From positions 1,116,001 through 1,180,000 of the forward strand of contig NZ_JADPVI010000001.1 in assembly GCF_015679325.1 (NCBI RefSeq): 64,000 bases of DNA, in the 5' to 3' direction. The stretch comes from Kaistella gelatinilytica. Lineage in GTDB: Bacteria; Bacteroidota; Bacteroidia; Flavobacteriales; Weeksellaceae. Of this stretch, positions 35,938 through 45,333 are shown in pieces. A program made the translations under genes and the position numbers. The notes under the pieces are model-generated. The model did not search any database. It had not been told where the DNA came from and was given only the letters and a program-made list of their open reading frames with translations. Position 1 is the first letter of the stretch. Each line of letters opens with the position of its first letter.

Positions 35938-36831
35938 ATGAATATTTTAATTACCGGCGGAACTGGATTGATCGGAAAACCCTTGGTTGAAAAACTGAGA
36001 CACAAAGGTCATGAAGTAAGAGTTATAACCCGCAAAAAATCTGATGATCCAAACGAATTTTACTGGAATCTCGAAGACGGGTTCATCAATGAAAATGCTT
36101 TCAAAAATTTAGATTCGATCATACATTTGGCGGGTGCAACGATCAGCGAAAGATGGTCAGATGATTATAAGAAAGAACTTTTTACAAGCAGGATCGATAC
36201 TGCAAATCTTTTAAAAGAATATTGCATCGCAAATAATGTTCATTTAAAATCATTCATTTCAGCGTCGGGGATCAATTATTACGGGACTTTCACTTCTGAT
36301 CAGATTTTAAACGAAAACTCCGGTATTGTACATCCAGATTTTCTGGCCACGCTTTGCGAAGACTGGGAAAAAGCAGCGTATCATTTTTCAGATATTTCCG
36401 ATCGGATCGTATGCTTGAGAACATCTGTTGTTCTGGCAAAAGACGGCGGAGCTTTTCCTCTTCTTAAAAAAACAGTGGATCTTAATATCGGCTCAGGAGT
36501 TGGAACTGGAAACCAATGGATGAACTGGATCCATATTGACGATCTGGTGGAAATGTATGTATTTGCTTTGGAAAATTCAGAACTAAAAGGAGATTTCAAC
36601 GCTGTTGCCGATTATTTACCGACGAACAAGATGTTTATGAAAAAGTTAGCAAAGATCTCCGGCAAGTTTTTCCTTCCTATTAATGTTCCTGCTTTTATGT
36701 TAAAGCAGATCTTTGGAGAAATGAGTTCTATTATTTTGGAAGGAACGCGTGCTTCAAACGAAAAAATCAAATCGCATGGATTTGATTTTAAATATAGTGA
36801 ACTTGAAAAAGCCTTTAAAGATTTAGTATAA
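35938..36831 (+). CDS. TIGR01777 family epimerase-like oxidoreductase
   Basis: A 297-residue atypical SDR (SDR39U1-like). LITGGTGLIGKPLVEKLRHKGHEVR at the N-terminus, HLAGATISERWSDDYKKE, ISASGINYYG, and GSGVGTGNQWMNWIHIDDLV are all TIGR01777 signatures; the C-terminal 40 residues resemble DUF1731. NADP binding is likely, substrate unknown. Probably co-transcribed with the DUF493 gene. Confidence 0.9.
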   Translation: MNILITGGTGLIGKPLVEKLRHKGHEVRVITRKKSDDPNEFYWNLEDGFINENAFKNLDSIIHLAGATISERWSDDYKKELFTSRIDTANLLKEYCIANNVHLKSFISASGINYYGTFTSDQILNENSGIVHPDFLATLCEDWEKAAYHFSDISDRIVCLRTSVVLAKDGGAFPLLKKTVDLNIGSGVGTGNQWMNWIHIDDLVEMYVFALENSELKGDFNAVADYLPTNKMFMKKLAKISGKFFLPINVPAFMLKQIFGEMSSIILEGTRASNEKIKSHGFDFKYSELEKAFKDLV

Positions 36832-36849
36832 AGTTTGCGTTCGAGTTTC

Positions 36850-37197
36850 TTAATTATCAATAAAGTATTTCACATTTTCAATAGGTCTTCCAACCATTGC
36901 AACTTCTCCTTTGATTAAAATTGGTCTCTGAATTAAGGATGGATTTTCAACCAAAACATCGATCCATTCATCCTCTGAAAGTGTTTGATTTGCAAATTTC
37001 TCCTTAAACAAAGGTTCACTTTTACGGATGAGTTCATCTGCAGACATGTGAAGTTTCTTCAAAACCGTTTTCATTTCTAAAACCGTTAAAGGATGCTCTA
37101 TAAAATCAATGATCTCAAAAGCAACATTGTTCTCATCTAAATGTTCCAAAATAGCTCTGGACTTGGAGCATGAATTATTGTGAAGTACTTTTATCAT
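36850..37197 (-). CDS. arsC: ArsC/Spx-family arsenate reductase-like protein
   Basis: A 115-residue thioredoxin-fold protein. The N-terminal catalytic cysteine is in HNNSCSKSRAIL (C10), followed by the EIIDFIEHPLT and QRPILIKGEVAMVGRPIE blocks of glutaredoxin-linked arsenate reductases. No ars operon (arsB, arsR) surrounds it, so a general oxidoreductase or Spx-like role is also possible. It converges with the TIGR01777 gene. Confidence 0.82.
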   Translation of the reverse strand: MIKVLHNNSCSKSRAILEHLDENNVAFEIIDFIEHPLTVLEMKTVLKKLHMSADELIRKSEPLFKEKFANQTLSEDEWIDVLVENPSLIQRPILIKGEVAMVGRPIENVKYFIDN

Positions 37198-37250
37198 GGC
37201 ATTTAGATTAAAGGTGAATAAATGAAAATGAACAAATAAGAATTGTTCAC

Positions 37251-37865
37251 TTAAAACAATCCATGCAATTCAGTTTCGATCCGTTCCAAAATTAAACCGA
37301 AGTCTTCCGGTCTTTCTACAAAATCCAGATCGTCAACCTCGATGATAAGAAGCTTTCCTTCCTTATAAGTAGAGATCCATTTTTCGTATTTCTGATTCAA
37401 TTTCGAAAGGTACTCGATACTGATCGTCGCTTCATATTCACGACCTCTTTTGTAAATTTTCTTAACCAAATTTGGAACGTCGGATTTTAGATAGATCAGC
37501 AAATCCGGTGCCGAAACAAAACTCTTCATTAAATTAAAAACTGAGGAATAATTGTTGAAATCGCGATCCGTCAAAAGATTCATATCATTCAGATTCTCTG
37601 CAAAAATGTGTGCATCTTCATAGATGGTTCTGTCTTGAATAATGTTTTTTCCACTGTCGCGAATCTCTTTCACCTGCTGAAAACGGCTTCCCAGGAAGTA
37701 AATTTGAAGTGCAAAACTCCATTTACCCATATCGGCATAAAAATCTTCCAGATAGGGATTATGATCTACGTCCTCAAATTGCGCATCCCAACCATAATGT
37801 TTTGATAACATGGTAGTTAAAGTAGTTTTTCCGGCGCCAATATTTCCTGTAACAGCAATGTGCAT
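37251..37865 (-). CDS. Deoxynucleoside kinase
   Basis: A 204-residue dNK/dGK-type kinase phosphorylating deoxynucleosides with ATP for salvage. P-loop GNIGAGKTTL at residues 7-16, the DRTIYEDAHIFA block with the catalytic-region acidic/arginine motif, and the LID-type KRGREYE segment. Length fits. Base specificity cannot be read from the sequence. Confidence 0.9.
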   Translation of the reverse strand: MHIAVTGNIGAGKTTLTTMLSKHYGWDAQFEDVDHNPYLEDFYADMGKWSFALQIYFLGSRFQQVKEIRDSGKNIIQDRTIYEDAHIFAENLNDMNLLTDRDFNNYSSVFNLMKSFVSAPDLLIYLKSDVPNLVKKIYKRGREYEATISIEYLSKLNQKYEKWISTYKEGKLLIIEVDDLDFVERPEDFGLILERIETELHGLF

Positions 37866-37950
37866 TTCCTAAATTTAATTGATGATTAATGATTAAATAT
37901 GTCTCGTAATCCCTTTCAATAAATGATTTTCATCAATTATTTCTTCTGAA

Positions 37951-38709
37951 TTAGGGTTTGTAAAGATAAAGTTTGTTGTCTTTGATAACAAAATAAGCTG
38001 CAGAGTTTTTATCCACAATCTGCGAATTTTGCGAAGAAAAAATCGTCTTTAGAGTAAGATCCTCAAATTTCTGAACTGAATTTTCGCTCATGATCAAAAT
38101 ATTTTGATTTTCGCGCCGAAGTCTTCTTCCATTTTTAAATGGTAGCTCAATAATTTTTTCAGCTTTAAAATTATAAACGGAAAATTGGTTTCGTCCTAGA
38201 AAATAGACCTTACTTTCAAATACCAAGAAGTCAGTCAGATCTTCAAAATTAATATCGAAGGGAAAAGAATTGACGATCTTATTATCCCTAAAATTATACT
38301 GAATTAGCCGTTTCATACTTTCATCAAGGAGCCAAAGTTGCTGCAAATCTTCGGCGTAAACCATTCTGATAAATCCGAATTTCTGTCGAAAATTGACGGT
38401 CTGAATTTCATTAAGATTCTGGTCAAAGAATTTCAATTCCTGCGCATTCTCAGAGAACGAGGGAATGTTCAACGGATTTTGAACGGACTGAATTTTAAAG
38501 GGCAGCGTTAACATTAATTTCCCTTTCTGATTTCCGAGAGAATCGTATTTGGTAAAGCTGAAATCTTTGTTTTTGTAGAGATAAATATTTCCGTAATCAT
38601 CGGCAAATAAATCCCGAACCTCTTTTAATTTTAAAGAATCGAATGCAAGATTTTTCTGCGCAGAAAGTGAGCAAATTAAAAATAGAAATATGATTTTACA
38701 AATTTTCAA
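37951..38709 (-). CDS. Uncharacterised secreted beta-propeller-like protein
   Basis: A 252-residue protein with a signal peptide (KIIFLFLICSLSAQ) and repeated short beta-strand units such as VRDLFADDYGNIYLYKNKD, FVYAEDLQQLWLLDESM and FLVFESKVYFLGRNQFSVYNF. These look like blades of a small propeller, but I cannot name a family. It follows the glutaminyl cyclase gene by 21 bp on the same strand and probably shares its transcript. Confidence 0.7.
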   Translation of the reverse strand: MKICKIIFLFLICSLSAQKNLAFDSLKLKEVRDLFADDYGNIYLYKNKDFSFTKYDSLGNQKGKLMLTLPFKIQSVQNPLNIPSFSENAQELKFFDQNLNEIQTVNFRQKFGFIRMVYAEDLQQLWLLDESMKRLIQYNFRDNKIVNSFPFDINFEDLTDFLVFESKVYFLGRNQFSVYNFKAEKIIELPFKNGRRLRRENQNILIMSENSVQKFEDLTLKTIFSSQNSQIVDKNSAAYFVIKDNKLYLYKP

Positions 38710-38730
38710 ATTTCAATTCTTAGCATTCAA

Positions 38731-39753
38731 TTATTTAATCGCAACTTCATAAATTTTAGACCAATTTTTCCCCGTAATCAACATATTTTCTCCTTTAAAA
38801 GCGATTCCGTTTAATACATCATCATTTCCTGTGGTATTTTTTTTCGCAATTTCAGAGAAATCAAATTTCCCAACAACTTCCCCGTTCGCGGGATTAATTT
38901 TCAAGATAATGGGTTTTTGCCAAACATTTGCATAGATAAATCCATTGTGATATTCCAGCTCATTGAGTTGATCGAAAGCCTCTGTATTTCCCGCAACTGC
39001 GATATAACGAACCATTTTGGAGGGATCCGAAGCATCTAGAAAATAAATATTTTTAGTTCCATCAGAAGCGATCAGATTTTTACCGTCATACGTTAAACCC
39101 CAACCTTCGCCCATGACATTTGGATAAGGAAATTCGCTCAATAATTTTAAAGAATTTTTATCGTAAACAAAACCTTTCTTATCCAGCCAGGTTAATTGAA
39201 AAACTTTATCGCCTACAATGGTACAACCTTCAGAAAATATTTTACCAGGTTGCTTCGTAGATGCGATCGGCGTCGTTGTTCCTAACGTATATTTTAAAAT
39301 CCTGGAGGAACCTTCCTGTCCATCAGATTCATAGATCGTATTGCCTTCCAGCTGAAAACCCTGAACAAAATTTTTGGGATCGTGTGGATATTCTTTGATG
39401 ATCTCATAATTCAACGTCGCTTCCGGATTTTTTGCAAAAACATTGATCGTTGCATCCTGATTTAGCGTTTCACCTCCTTTTTTCTTGATGATAAATGTAA
39501 CCGCATTATCGCCTAATGTGAAAAATTTCGGATCAACAACCAAACTCGATGTTGCTTTATCCCCAAAACTGATGGAAACACTTTCTGCATTACCGGTCAC
39601 TTCTTTTGGTAAATTGAGCGGGTCACCAAAGTGATAACCTTTAGATTCCATCGAAGTATTGTAATCGTTTAAAGTATTGAGAATTTCATTGTCTTTGTTA
39701 CATGAAATTAAAAAAGCAAAGGCTAGAATTGGTATGATCGTTCTAAGTTTCAT
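38731..39753 (-). CDS. Glutaminyl-peptide cyclotransferase lipoprotein
   Basis: A 340-residue lipoprotein (ILAFAFLISCNKD lipobox). After an Ig-like N-terminal part (about 30-110), the five-bladed propeller of plant/bacterial glutamine cyclotransferases follows: YPHDPKNFVQGFQLEG, YESDGQEGSSRI, EGWGLTYDGKNLIASDGT, and NELEYHNGFIYANVW. It converts N-terminal Gln to pyroglutamate in the periplasm, useful for T9SS cargo, which often starts with Gln. ATG 39753 is chosen over the longer frame because the latter runs across the promoter box. Confidence 0.87.
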   Translation of the reverse strand: MKLRTIIPILAFAFLISCNKDNEILNTLNDYNTSMESKGYHFGDPLNLPKEVTGNAESVSISFGDKATSSLVVDPKFFTLGDNAVTFIIKKKGGETLNQDATINVFAKNPEATLNYEIIKEYPHDPKNFVQGFQLEGNTIYESDGQEGSSRILKYTLGTTTPIASTKQPGKIFSEGCTIVGDKVFQLTWLDKKGFVYDKNSLKLLSEFPYPNVMGEGWGLTYDGKNLIASDGTKNIYFLDASDPSKMVRYIAVAGNTEAFDQLNELEYHNGFIYANVWQKPIILKINPANGEVVGKFDFSEIAKKNTTGNDDVLNGIAFKGENMLITGKNWSKIYEVAIK

Positions 39754-39767
39754 TAAAGTAATTTTGC

Positions 39768-39775
39768 CAAAAATA
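39768..39775 (-). promoter_or_regulatory. -7 box of the glutaminyl cyclase gene
   Basis: The minus strand reads TATTTTTG (TAnnTTTG), 14 nt before ATG 39753. A second box for the divergent M1 gene is at 39842. Confidence 0.5.
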
Positions 39776-39841
39776 CTGATTTTTAACGACACCTATAAAG
39801 GAAAACCTATGTTTCCAAAATTTAATAATGCAAATAATAAT

Positions 39842-39849
39842 TATCTTTG
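39842..39849 (+). promoter_or_regulatory. -7 box of the M1 peptidase gene
   Basis: TATCTTTG matches TAnnTTTG, 19 nt before ATG 39869. Confidence 0.5.
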
Positions 39850-39868
39850 TTTCTCTTACTTTATTACT

Positions 39869-41488
39869 ATGAAAAAATTCGCACTCTTTCTCATTTTACT
39901 TTCCGGTATTTTACCTGCTCAAAATTTTACGAAACAGGATTCTCTAAAAGGTTCAGACACTCAATTCAGAAATTTCTGGGATGTCAAAAAATACGAAATT
40001 ACGGTTGAACCGAACTTTGAAGAAAAATCGGTTTCAGGCACGAATAAAATTACTTTTGAAATTACGAAAGATGTTACGGATCCTGTTTTTCAGATCGATC
40101 TGCAACAACCGATGAACTACAAGATCATCAATTCTGACGAAAAACTATGCACTTCAAAAAGAGATGGCGATTTTATTTTCATTGAAACGAAAAGAAATTA
40201 CAAGAAGGGCGAAACACATTCTTTCACCATTCAGTTTTTCGGAAATCCGACGATCGCAAAAAATGCTCCGTGGGATGGAGGTTGGGTTTTCACAAAAGAT
40301 AAAAACAATAATCCCTGGATTTCTGTAGCACAGGAAGGAATAGGTGCGTCGGTGTGGCTTCCTACAAAAGATATCTGGAGCGATGAACCAGACAATGGAA
40401 TGGTCATGAAAATCATTACGCCAAAAGATCTGGTCGGTGTAGGAAACGGCAGACTGATGTCTCAAACAACAGAAAATAATAAAAACATTTTTACCTGGGA
40501 AGTCAAAAACCCGATTAACACCTACTCTATCATTCCTAACGTGGGGAAATATGTGAATTTTAAAGAAACCTACAACGGCGAAAAAGGAAAACTAGATCTG
40601 GATTATTGGGTACTTGATTATAATCTGGAGAAAGCAAAAAAGCAATTTGCACAGGTAAAACCTATGATGAAAGCTTTTGAGCATTGGTTTGGACCTTATC
40701 CTTTTTACGAAGATTCTTATAAATTGGTAGAAAGTCCTTACTTGGGAATGGAGCACCAAAGTTCTGTCGCGTACGGAAATCATTTTGAAAATGGATATTT
40801 AGGACGTGATCTCTCCGGAACTGGCGTTGGTTTAAACTGGGATTTCATTATTATCCACGAAAGCGGCCACGAATGGTTTGCGAATAACATCACGGCAAAA
40901 GATCAAGCCGATATGTGGATTCACGAAAGTTTTACGAATTACTCGGAAACCCTCTTTGTTGAAGATTATATGGATAAAAAATCCGCAGAAAAATATGTCA
41001 TCGGAATCCGAAAAAACATTAGAAATGACGCCCCAATTATCGGAAAATACGGGGTAAGAAATGAGGGAAGCAGCGATATGTACTACAAAGGTGCAAATAT
41101 GATCCACACGATCCGTCAGGTTATTAATAATGATGAGAAGTTTAGAGAAATTTTGAGAGGTTTAAACAAAGATTTTTATCACCAAACAGTGACTACGAAA
41201 CAAGTCGAAGATTATATATCTAAAAAATCGGGCATTGATTTTTCTTCCGTTTTTAATCAATATTTAAGAACAACAAAGATTCCCACTTTGGAATATTCGC
41301 AAGTGGGAAATATTTTGAAATATCGTTATACTAATATCATTGATAACCTTCGATTACCCATTAGAATTAATGGAACAAAGGTAATTTCACCAACAGAAAA
41401 CTGGAAAACTGTGAAATTAAGTTCAGCGAAACCAGTTATTTTAGATGAAAATTATTACATCATTTATAAAAATCAAAATTTAAAATAA
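39869..41488 (+). CDS. M1-family metallopeptidase
   Basis: A 539-residue exported aminopeptidase-like zinc enzyme. Signal peptide (KKFALFLILLSGILPAQ), LGMEHQS (the GxMEN-like exopeptidase motif, with His in place of Asn), and the zinc site HESGHEWFANN followed 19 residues later by a Glu in WIHESFTNYSE. The C-terminal helical domain of large M1 enzymes is short here. It removes N-terminal residues from peptides in the periplasm. ATG 39869 follows a promoter box; the frame upstream of it overlaps the divergent gene and is not coding. Confidence 0.9.
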   Translation: MKKFALFLILLSGILPAQNFTKQDSLKGSDTQFRNFWDVKKYEITVEPNFEEKSVSGTNKITFEITKDVTDPVFQIDLQQPMNYKIINSDEKLCTSKRDGDFIFIETKRNYKKGETHSFTIQFFGNPTIAKNAPWDGGWVFTKDKNNNPWISVAQEGIGASVWLPTKDIWSDEPDNGMVMKIITPKDLVGVGNGRLMSQTTENNKNIFTWEVKNPINTYSIIPNVGKYVNFKETYNGEKGKLDLDYWVLDYNLEKAKKQFAQVKPMMKAFEHWFGPYPFYEDSYKLVESPYLGMEHQSSVAYGNHFENGYLGRDLSGTGVGLNWDFIIIHESGHEWFANNITAKDQADMWIHESFTNYSETLFVEDYMDKKSAEKYVIGIRKNIRNDAPIIGKYGVRNEGSSDMYYKGANMIHTIRQVINNDEKFREILRGLNKDFYHQTVTTKQVEDYISKKSGIDFSSVFNQYLRTTKIPTLEYSQVGNILKYRYTNIIDNLRLPIRINGTKVISPTENWKTVKLSSAKPVILDENYYIIYKNQNLK

Positions 41489-41515
41489 ATTTTCTCTTGA
41501 AAGAGAGTTTAAAAC

Positions 41516-41547
41516 AAATGCCGCTTCTTATGGAAACGGCATTTTTT
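41516..41547 (+). terminator. Rho-independent terminator after the M1 peptidase gene
   Basis: AAATGCCG and CGGCATTT form a perfect 8-bp stem with a 13-nt loop, followed by a T run. Confidence 0.75.
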
Positions 41548-41562
41548 ATTATTATGAAAAAT

Positions 41563-42498
41563 TTATTTACAGTTCAGAACATCAGAAACCATTAATCTTT
41601 GACTTCCGGTATTTGCAGGAACAGCAACATCATCTGACGGAATAAAAGTAGTATTGGTTATCGTACTTGGAACATAAATTTTTACCGTCATTTCCCGATA
41701 ACCATGAGGTTGGTAAGAAACATAGTATCCTTTGGGATGAAGTCCCCATGTTCCATAAGAAATTTCAGAAGTTTGGGGATTTACTCCGCCGAGCATTGCC
41801 AAACGTTCCAGATCTGCATAATTTGAGGAAGATGAACTAAAGAAATTTCGGATCTTGTTCTCCGCGTCTAAAGCCACTTGAACCGGTTGTGGAAGATTGC
41901 TTTTTGCTTTAGACATCAAATTATCAGGCACAAAATCGAGTCCCATTTTCGACAGTTGAAACAATTCACTTTTAGTAAGAAGTGTTGCAGCGGCGAGTTG
42001 CAGATCCGGACTCATATTTTTGAAACTGGATTTCGCAATAACTCCCCAAACCAAAGCCTGTACTGTCTGCTGCGGAATTTCCTGATGCAAATACCAGTTT
42101 TTTACGAGGGAATTTATAATTTCTTTCTTTGGACCTTTCACGGGAGCATACAAATAGCCGTCACCTTTGCTGGGTGCGTGAGTTCCGGCTTTCAAACAAA
42201 AACTCTTTAGATTTAATGTATAATATCCCGGTTTTAAAGCATAACCTGAACTTTGAGAAAATTGAGTACTGCAAAGATTGGTATACTTTTCGTTTTTTCC
42301 GAAGTCGGCATTTTTTACGTCTGACTTGTTGCAATCTTTAAAATTAGTGGTGATTGCTTCAGTTGTTAAATTTCCGATGAGCTTCTCTCCTACCACTGAT
42401 GTGGCTTTTTCTTTAACTTTATCTTTTAAGAAATCGATAATTTGGGCATTCGCTGCAAAAATAAAAAGCAGTGAAAAAGTGACTAGAATTTTTTTCAT
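41563..42498 (-). CDS. Uncharacterised exported protein
   Basis: A 311-residue protein with signal peptide (KKILVTFSLLFIFAANA). After an amphipathic segment (DFLKDKVKEKATSVVGEKL) come a Cys-containing part (NKSDVKN, NLCSTQF, SFCLKAGTHAP), a helical part (MSPDLQLAAATLLTKSELF) and a C-terminal domain with YGTWGLHPKGYYVSYQPHGYRE. I do not recognise a family. The AGTHAPSKGDGYLYAP stretch hints at a structural surface protein. No partner gene is obvious. Confidence 0.7.
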   Translation of the reverse strand: MKKILVTFSLLFIFAANAQIIDFLKDKVKEKATSVVGEKLIGNLTTEAITTNFKDCNKSDVKNADFGKNEKYTNLCSTQFSQSSGYALKPGYYTLNLKSFCLKAGTHAPSKGDGYLYAPVKGPKKEIINSLVKNWYLHQEIPQQTVQALVWGVIAKSSFKNMSPDLQLAAATLLTKSELFQLSKMGLDFVPDNLMSKAKSNLPQPVQVALDAENKIRNFFSSSSSNYADLERLAMLGGVNPQTSEISYGTWGLHPKGYYVSYQPHGYREMTVKIYVPSTITNTTFIPSDDVAVPANTGSQRLMVSDVLNCK

Positions 42499-42607
42499 GA
42501 TATTGGTTTTATTGAGTGTACTAAATTAAACAATAAATCCTGAAAAAATTTAAAATCGCTACCGTGTTTTCACCCAATTATCTTTGTCTCAATACCTTAA
42601 CAGCTGC

Positions 42608-43774
42608 TTAAGAATTTTTCATTATAATTCGAAAGGTGCTTCCTTTTCCAACTTCAGTCTGCGCAATTTTAATATCTCCGTTGTGATATTCTTTGATCAC
42701 TCTTTTTGCCAAAGACAGTCCTAAACCCCAACCACGTTTTTTTGTAGAATATCCAGGCTTGAAAGCATTTCTGGATTGATAATTGGTCATTCCCGCACCG
42801 GAATCTTTAAAATCAATGACCGTATACTTATTTTTTTCGTAAAGTTCAATTTCTAATCTCCCTTCTCCTTTCATAGAATCGACCGCATTTTTTACAATAT
42901 TTTCCATGACCCAACTGAGGAGAATTCGGTTATGTGGAACCAAAATTTCCTGCTTCGGCAATATCAACCTGAAAATGACTTTTTTTGAAATTCTGGACTT
43001 CAAATAATCGTAATTCTGCTGTAAAGTTTCATTGATGTTCAAATCCTTGAGTTCCGGGACAGATCCAATTTTAGAGAATCTTTCAGAAATTGTTTTCAGT
43101 CGGTTGATGTCGTTCTCAATTTCTTTTACGCCTTCACTATTCTCATTTTCCATGCGAAGAATTGTGATCCAGCCGATCATGGAAGAAAGCGGTGTTCCGA
43201 TCTGATGCGCTGTTTCTTTAGCCAAACCTGCCCAAACATAACCTTCGTCGGTTTTTTTAATGGTGCGTAAAAACCAAAAGGAGAAGAAAATATACGCAAG
43301 GATCAGTGATCCTAAAATGTAGGGCGAATAGCGTAAATTATTGAGCAGATCAGAGTTGGTGTAAAAAACATACTGATTATTTCCATCGGGCATTTGAAGT
43401 TCGATAGGTCGGTAAGAACTTTCCATTTTCCGAAGCAATGCCAACATCTTTTTAGGATCTTGCTGTATTTTTTCCGGAATATTTTTTTGGAAATCAGGAC
43501 CAATTGGAATTTTATTTTTGTCGGTCACGATCACCGGAATTGTATTATTCGTTTTACTGATCTGCAATAATAAATCAAGTGCAATAGGATCTTCAATGAT
43601 CTCTTCCTGCTGATATTTGATGGCAGTTGCAAAAAGTTCTATTCTTTTAATTTCCTCTTTCCGTAAATAGTCGATCAGTACAATTGATGCAATTACTACT
43701 CCTGCAACCGCCGAAGTCAATAAGATGTAAATGACCCAATTATTTATTTTAGTAAAAAAACTTCTGCGTTTCAT
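42608..43774 (-). CDS. Membrane sensor histidine kinase
   Basis: A 388-residue kinase: TM1 at about 12-34, a periplasmic part of about 115 residues, TM2 (YILGSLILAYIFFSFWFL), then HisKA with the phospho-acceptor in AKETAHQIGTPLSSMIGW and a HATPase with NAVDSMKGEG (N box), DFKDSGAGM and KRGWGLGLSLAKRV. No response regulator is adjacent, so it is an orphan kinase. It starts 17 bp after the dacB stop on the same strand, so it may sense envelope state. Confidence 0.88.
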   Translation of the reverse strand: MKRRSFFTKINNWVIYILLTSAVAGVVIASIVLIDYLRKEEIKRIELFATAIKYQQEEIIEDPIALDLLLQISKTNNTIPVIVTDKNKIPIGPDFQKNIPEKIQQDPKKMLALLRKMESSYRPIELQMPDGNNQYVFYTNSDLLNNLRYSPYILGSLILAYIFFSFWFLRTIKKTDEGYVWAGLAKETAHQIGTPLSSMIGWITILRMENENSEGVKEIENDINRLKTISERFSKIGSVPELKDLNINETLQQNYDYLKSRISKKVIFRLILPKQEILVPHNRILLSWVMENIVKNAVDSMKGEGRLEIELYEKNKYTVIDFKDSGAGMTNYQSRNAFKPGYSTKKRGWGLGLSLAKRVIKEYHNGDIKIAQTEVGKGSTFRIIMKNS

Positions 43775-43791
43775 TGATTATTTTTCTGGAA

Positions 43792-45165
43792 TTATTTCAA
43801 AACATTTAAGACTTTATATAATGCATCACTTACATTGCCACCCTGGTAATTATTAATGATGATCGCAAAAACATATTTTTTCCCGTCGCTCGATGTGTGA
43901 TAGCCTGCAAAAGATTTGGTATCCTTCATCGTACCGCTTTTCATTTTCATCCCATTTCCCTGCGTTGGAAACCCGTCAAAAAATTCATTGAACCAGGACT
44001 GTTTTTTACTCCAGACCAAAGACTGAACCTCGGCTCGCGCAGAAACGTAGTTTTGAGGGGAAAGTCCGCTTCCATCGGCAAAATTGATCATCGCAGGATT
44101 AATTCCTCTGCTTTTCCAAAATTCTTTTAAATAAGAAACTCCCGCGTCAAAACTTCCTTCATTTTTCTTTTCTTTTCCTAAAGTTTTAATTAAAGTTTCT
44201 CCGTAAAAATTAATACTTTTGCGCATAAACCAAAAGATAATCTTGTCTAAAGTCGGCGATCTATATTCCAGAATAATATTAGTTTTAGGAGCATTTGATA
44301 TCTTTTCGCCTTTTATTTCCTGCATTGATGTGGAAGTTACATTACCTTTAAAATCAATTCCAGCTTCTTTCAGCCAAGCTTGAATTTCGGTACCAAAAGT
44401 AAGCGGCGGATTTGGTGTTGCGCCCGAAACCGTGATGTTTTTTGCAGGCAATGTTCCGTTAATGTAAGCGACATCTGAATAGGGTGCCGTATAAATTAAA
44501 CTTTCATCAGAACTTCCCCCGTTTTTTAAATTATTGACCCATTTCACATTAGGTAAATCTACATTAAAGGCTTTCATTTCTTTTCCAGTCATGTTGATAT
44601 CAAACTGATTTTCGCGCCAGTTCACTCCAAAAACTCCCGCTCCGTAATAATTACCCATATCATTCCATGGCCAACCTCCGGGCGTACTTTGAAAGTCAAA
44701 ATAGGAGTCATCAATTATCAAGTCGCCGGAAATTTTTGAAATATTTTTCTCTTTTAAAGCAGCAATTAATTTTTGCTTAAAATTTTCAGGTTTATAACCT
44801 TCGTAGCGCCAACTTCCTAAAGTAGGATCTCCATTGGATTTGATGTAAAGATTACCTGACAAATTTCCACCATTAATGGAGCCGGAATATGAGGAAGTTG
44901 TCGTAAACTGATAATTTTTCCCCAAAGTTTCTAAAGCTGCGGCTGCGGTAAAAATCTTCTGCGTCGAAGCCGTTGATAATCCTTGATTTCCCTGATATTC
45001 ATAAATAAAATTTCCACTTTCATCTGACACATAAATAGACAGGTTCGCGGAAAATGCTGGAGCAGTGTTGAGTAAATTTTTGGTGGCAACATCTAACTTC
45101 TGAGCCAAATTTTGCGCAAAAAGAACATTTGCAGAAAGGAAAAGGAGAGCAACTAATTTGTACAT
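43792..45165 (-). CDS. dacB: D-alanyl-D-alanine carboxypeptidase/endopeptidase (PBP4, S13)
   Basis: A 457-residue periplasmic penicillin-binding protein of family S13. Signal peptide, SxxK in STASTQKIF at about residue 67, SxN in DGSGLSPQN and KTG as MKSGTMKD, with the long insert (about 95-270) typical of PBP4. It cleaves D-Ala-D-Ala or cross-links in peptidoglycan. ATG 45165 is used because the longer frame begins inside the promoter box. Upstream gene of a likely operon with a histidine kinase. Confidence 0.9.
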   Translation of the reverse strand: MYKLVALLFLSANVLFAQNLAQKLDVATKNLLNTAPAFSANLSIYVSDESGNFIYEYQGNQGLSTASTQKIFTAAAALETLGKNYQFTTTSSYSGSINGGNLSGNLYIKSNGDPTLGSWRYEGYKPENFKQKLIAALKEKNISKISGDLIIDDSYFDFQSTPGGWPWNDMGNYYGAGVFGVNWRENQFDINMTGKEMKAFNVDLPNVKWVNNLKNGGSSDESLIYTAPYSDVAYINGTLPAKNITVSGATPNPPLTFGTEIQAWLKEAGIDFKGNVTSTSMQEIKGEKISNAPKTNIILEYRSPTLDKIIFWFMRKSINFYGETLIKTLGKEKKNEGSFDAGVSYLKEFWKSRGINPAMINFADGSGLSPQNYVSARAEVQSLVWSKKQSWFNEFFDGFPTQGNGMKMKSGTMKDTKSFAGYHTSSDGKKYVFAIIINNYQGGNVSDALYKVLNVLK

Positions 45166-45180
45166 CGAACTTTTTGATTT

Positions 45181-45188
45181 CAAATATA
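45181..45188 (-). promoter_or_regulatory. -7 box of dacB
   Basis: The minus strand reads TATATTTG, a full TAnnTTTG match, 15 nt before ATG 45165; it overlaps the TTG that opens the longest frame. Confidence 0.5.
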
Positions 45189-45333
45189 ACGAAATAAAAT
45201 TTTTAATAATGAAAATCTACTGCAACACAATTATATTACCATTGAGAGAAAACTTAAATATGACTCAAAAACTTGTTTATATGACATTATTTTCGTAAAC
45301 TTTGTAAAGAAACTATAATCAAAAACCGAAATT

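Noticed and set aside
39677-39868. N-terminal extension of the M1 peptidase gene
   Set aside because: It overlaps the divergent cyclase gene and its promoter; a proper signal peptide begins at 39869.
45290-45310. Possible promoter GTAAACTTTG before the gene at 45334
   Set aside because: Spacing between TA and TTTG is three bases instead of two.
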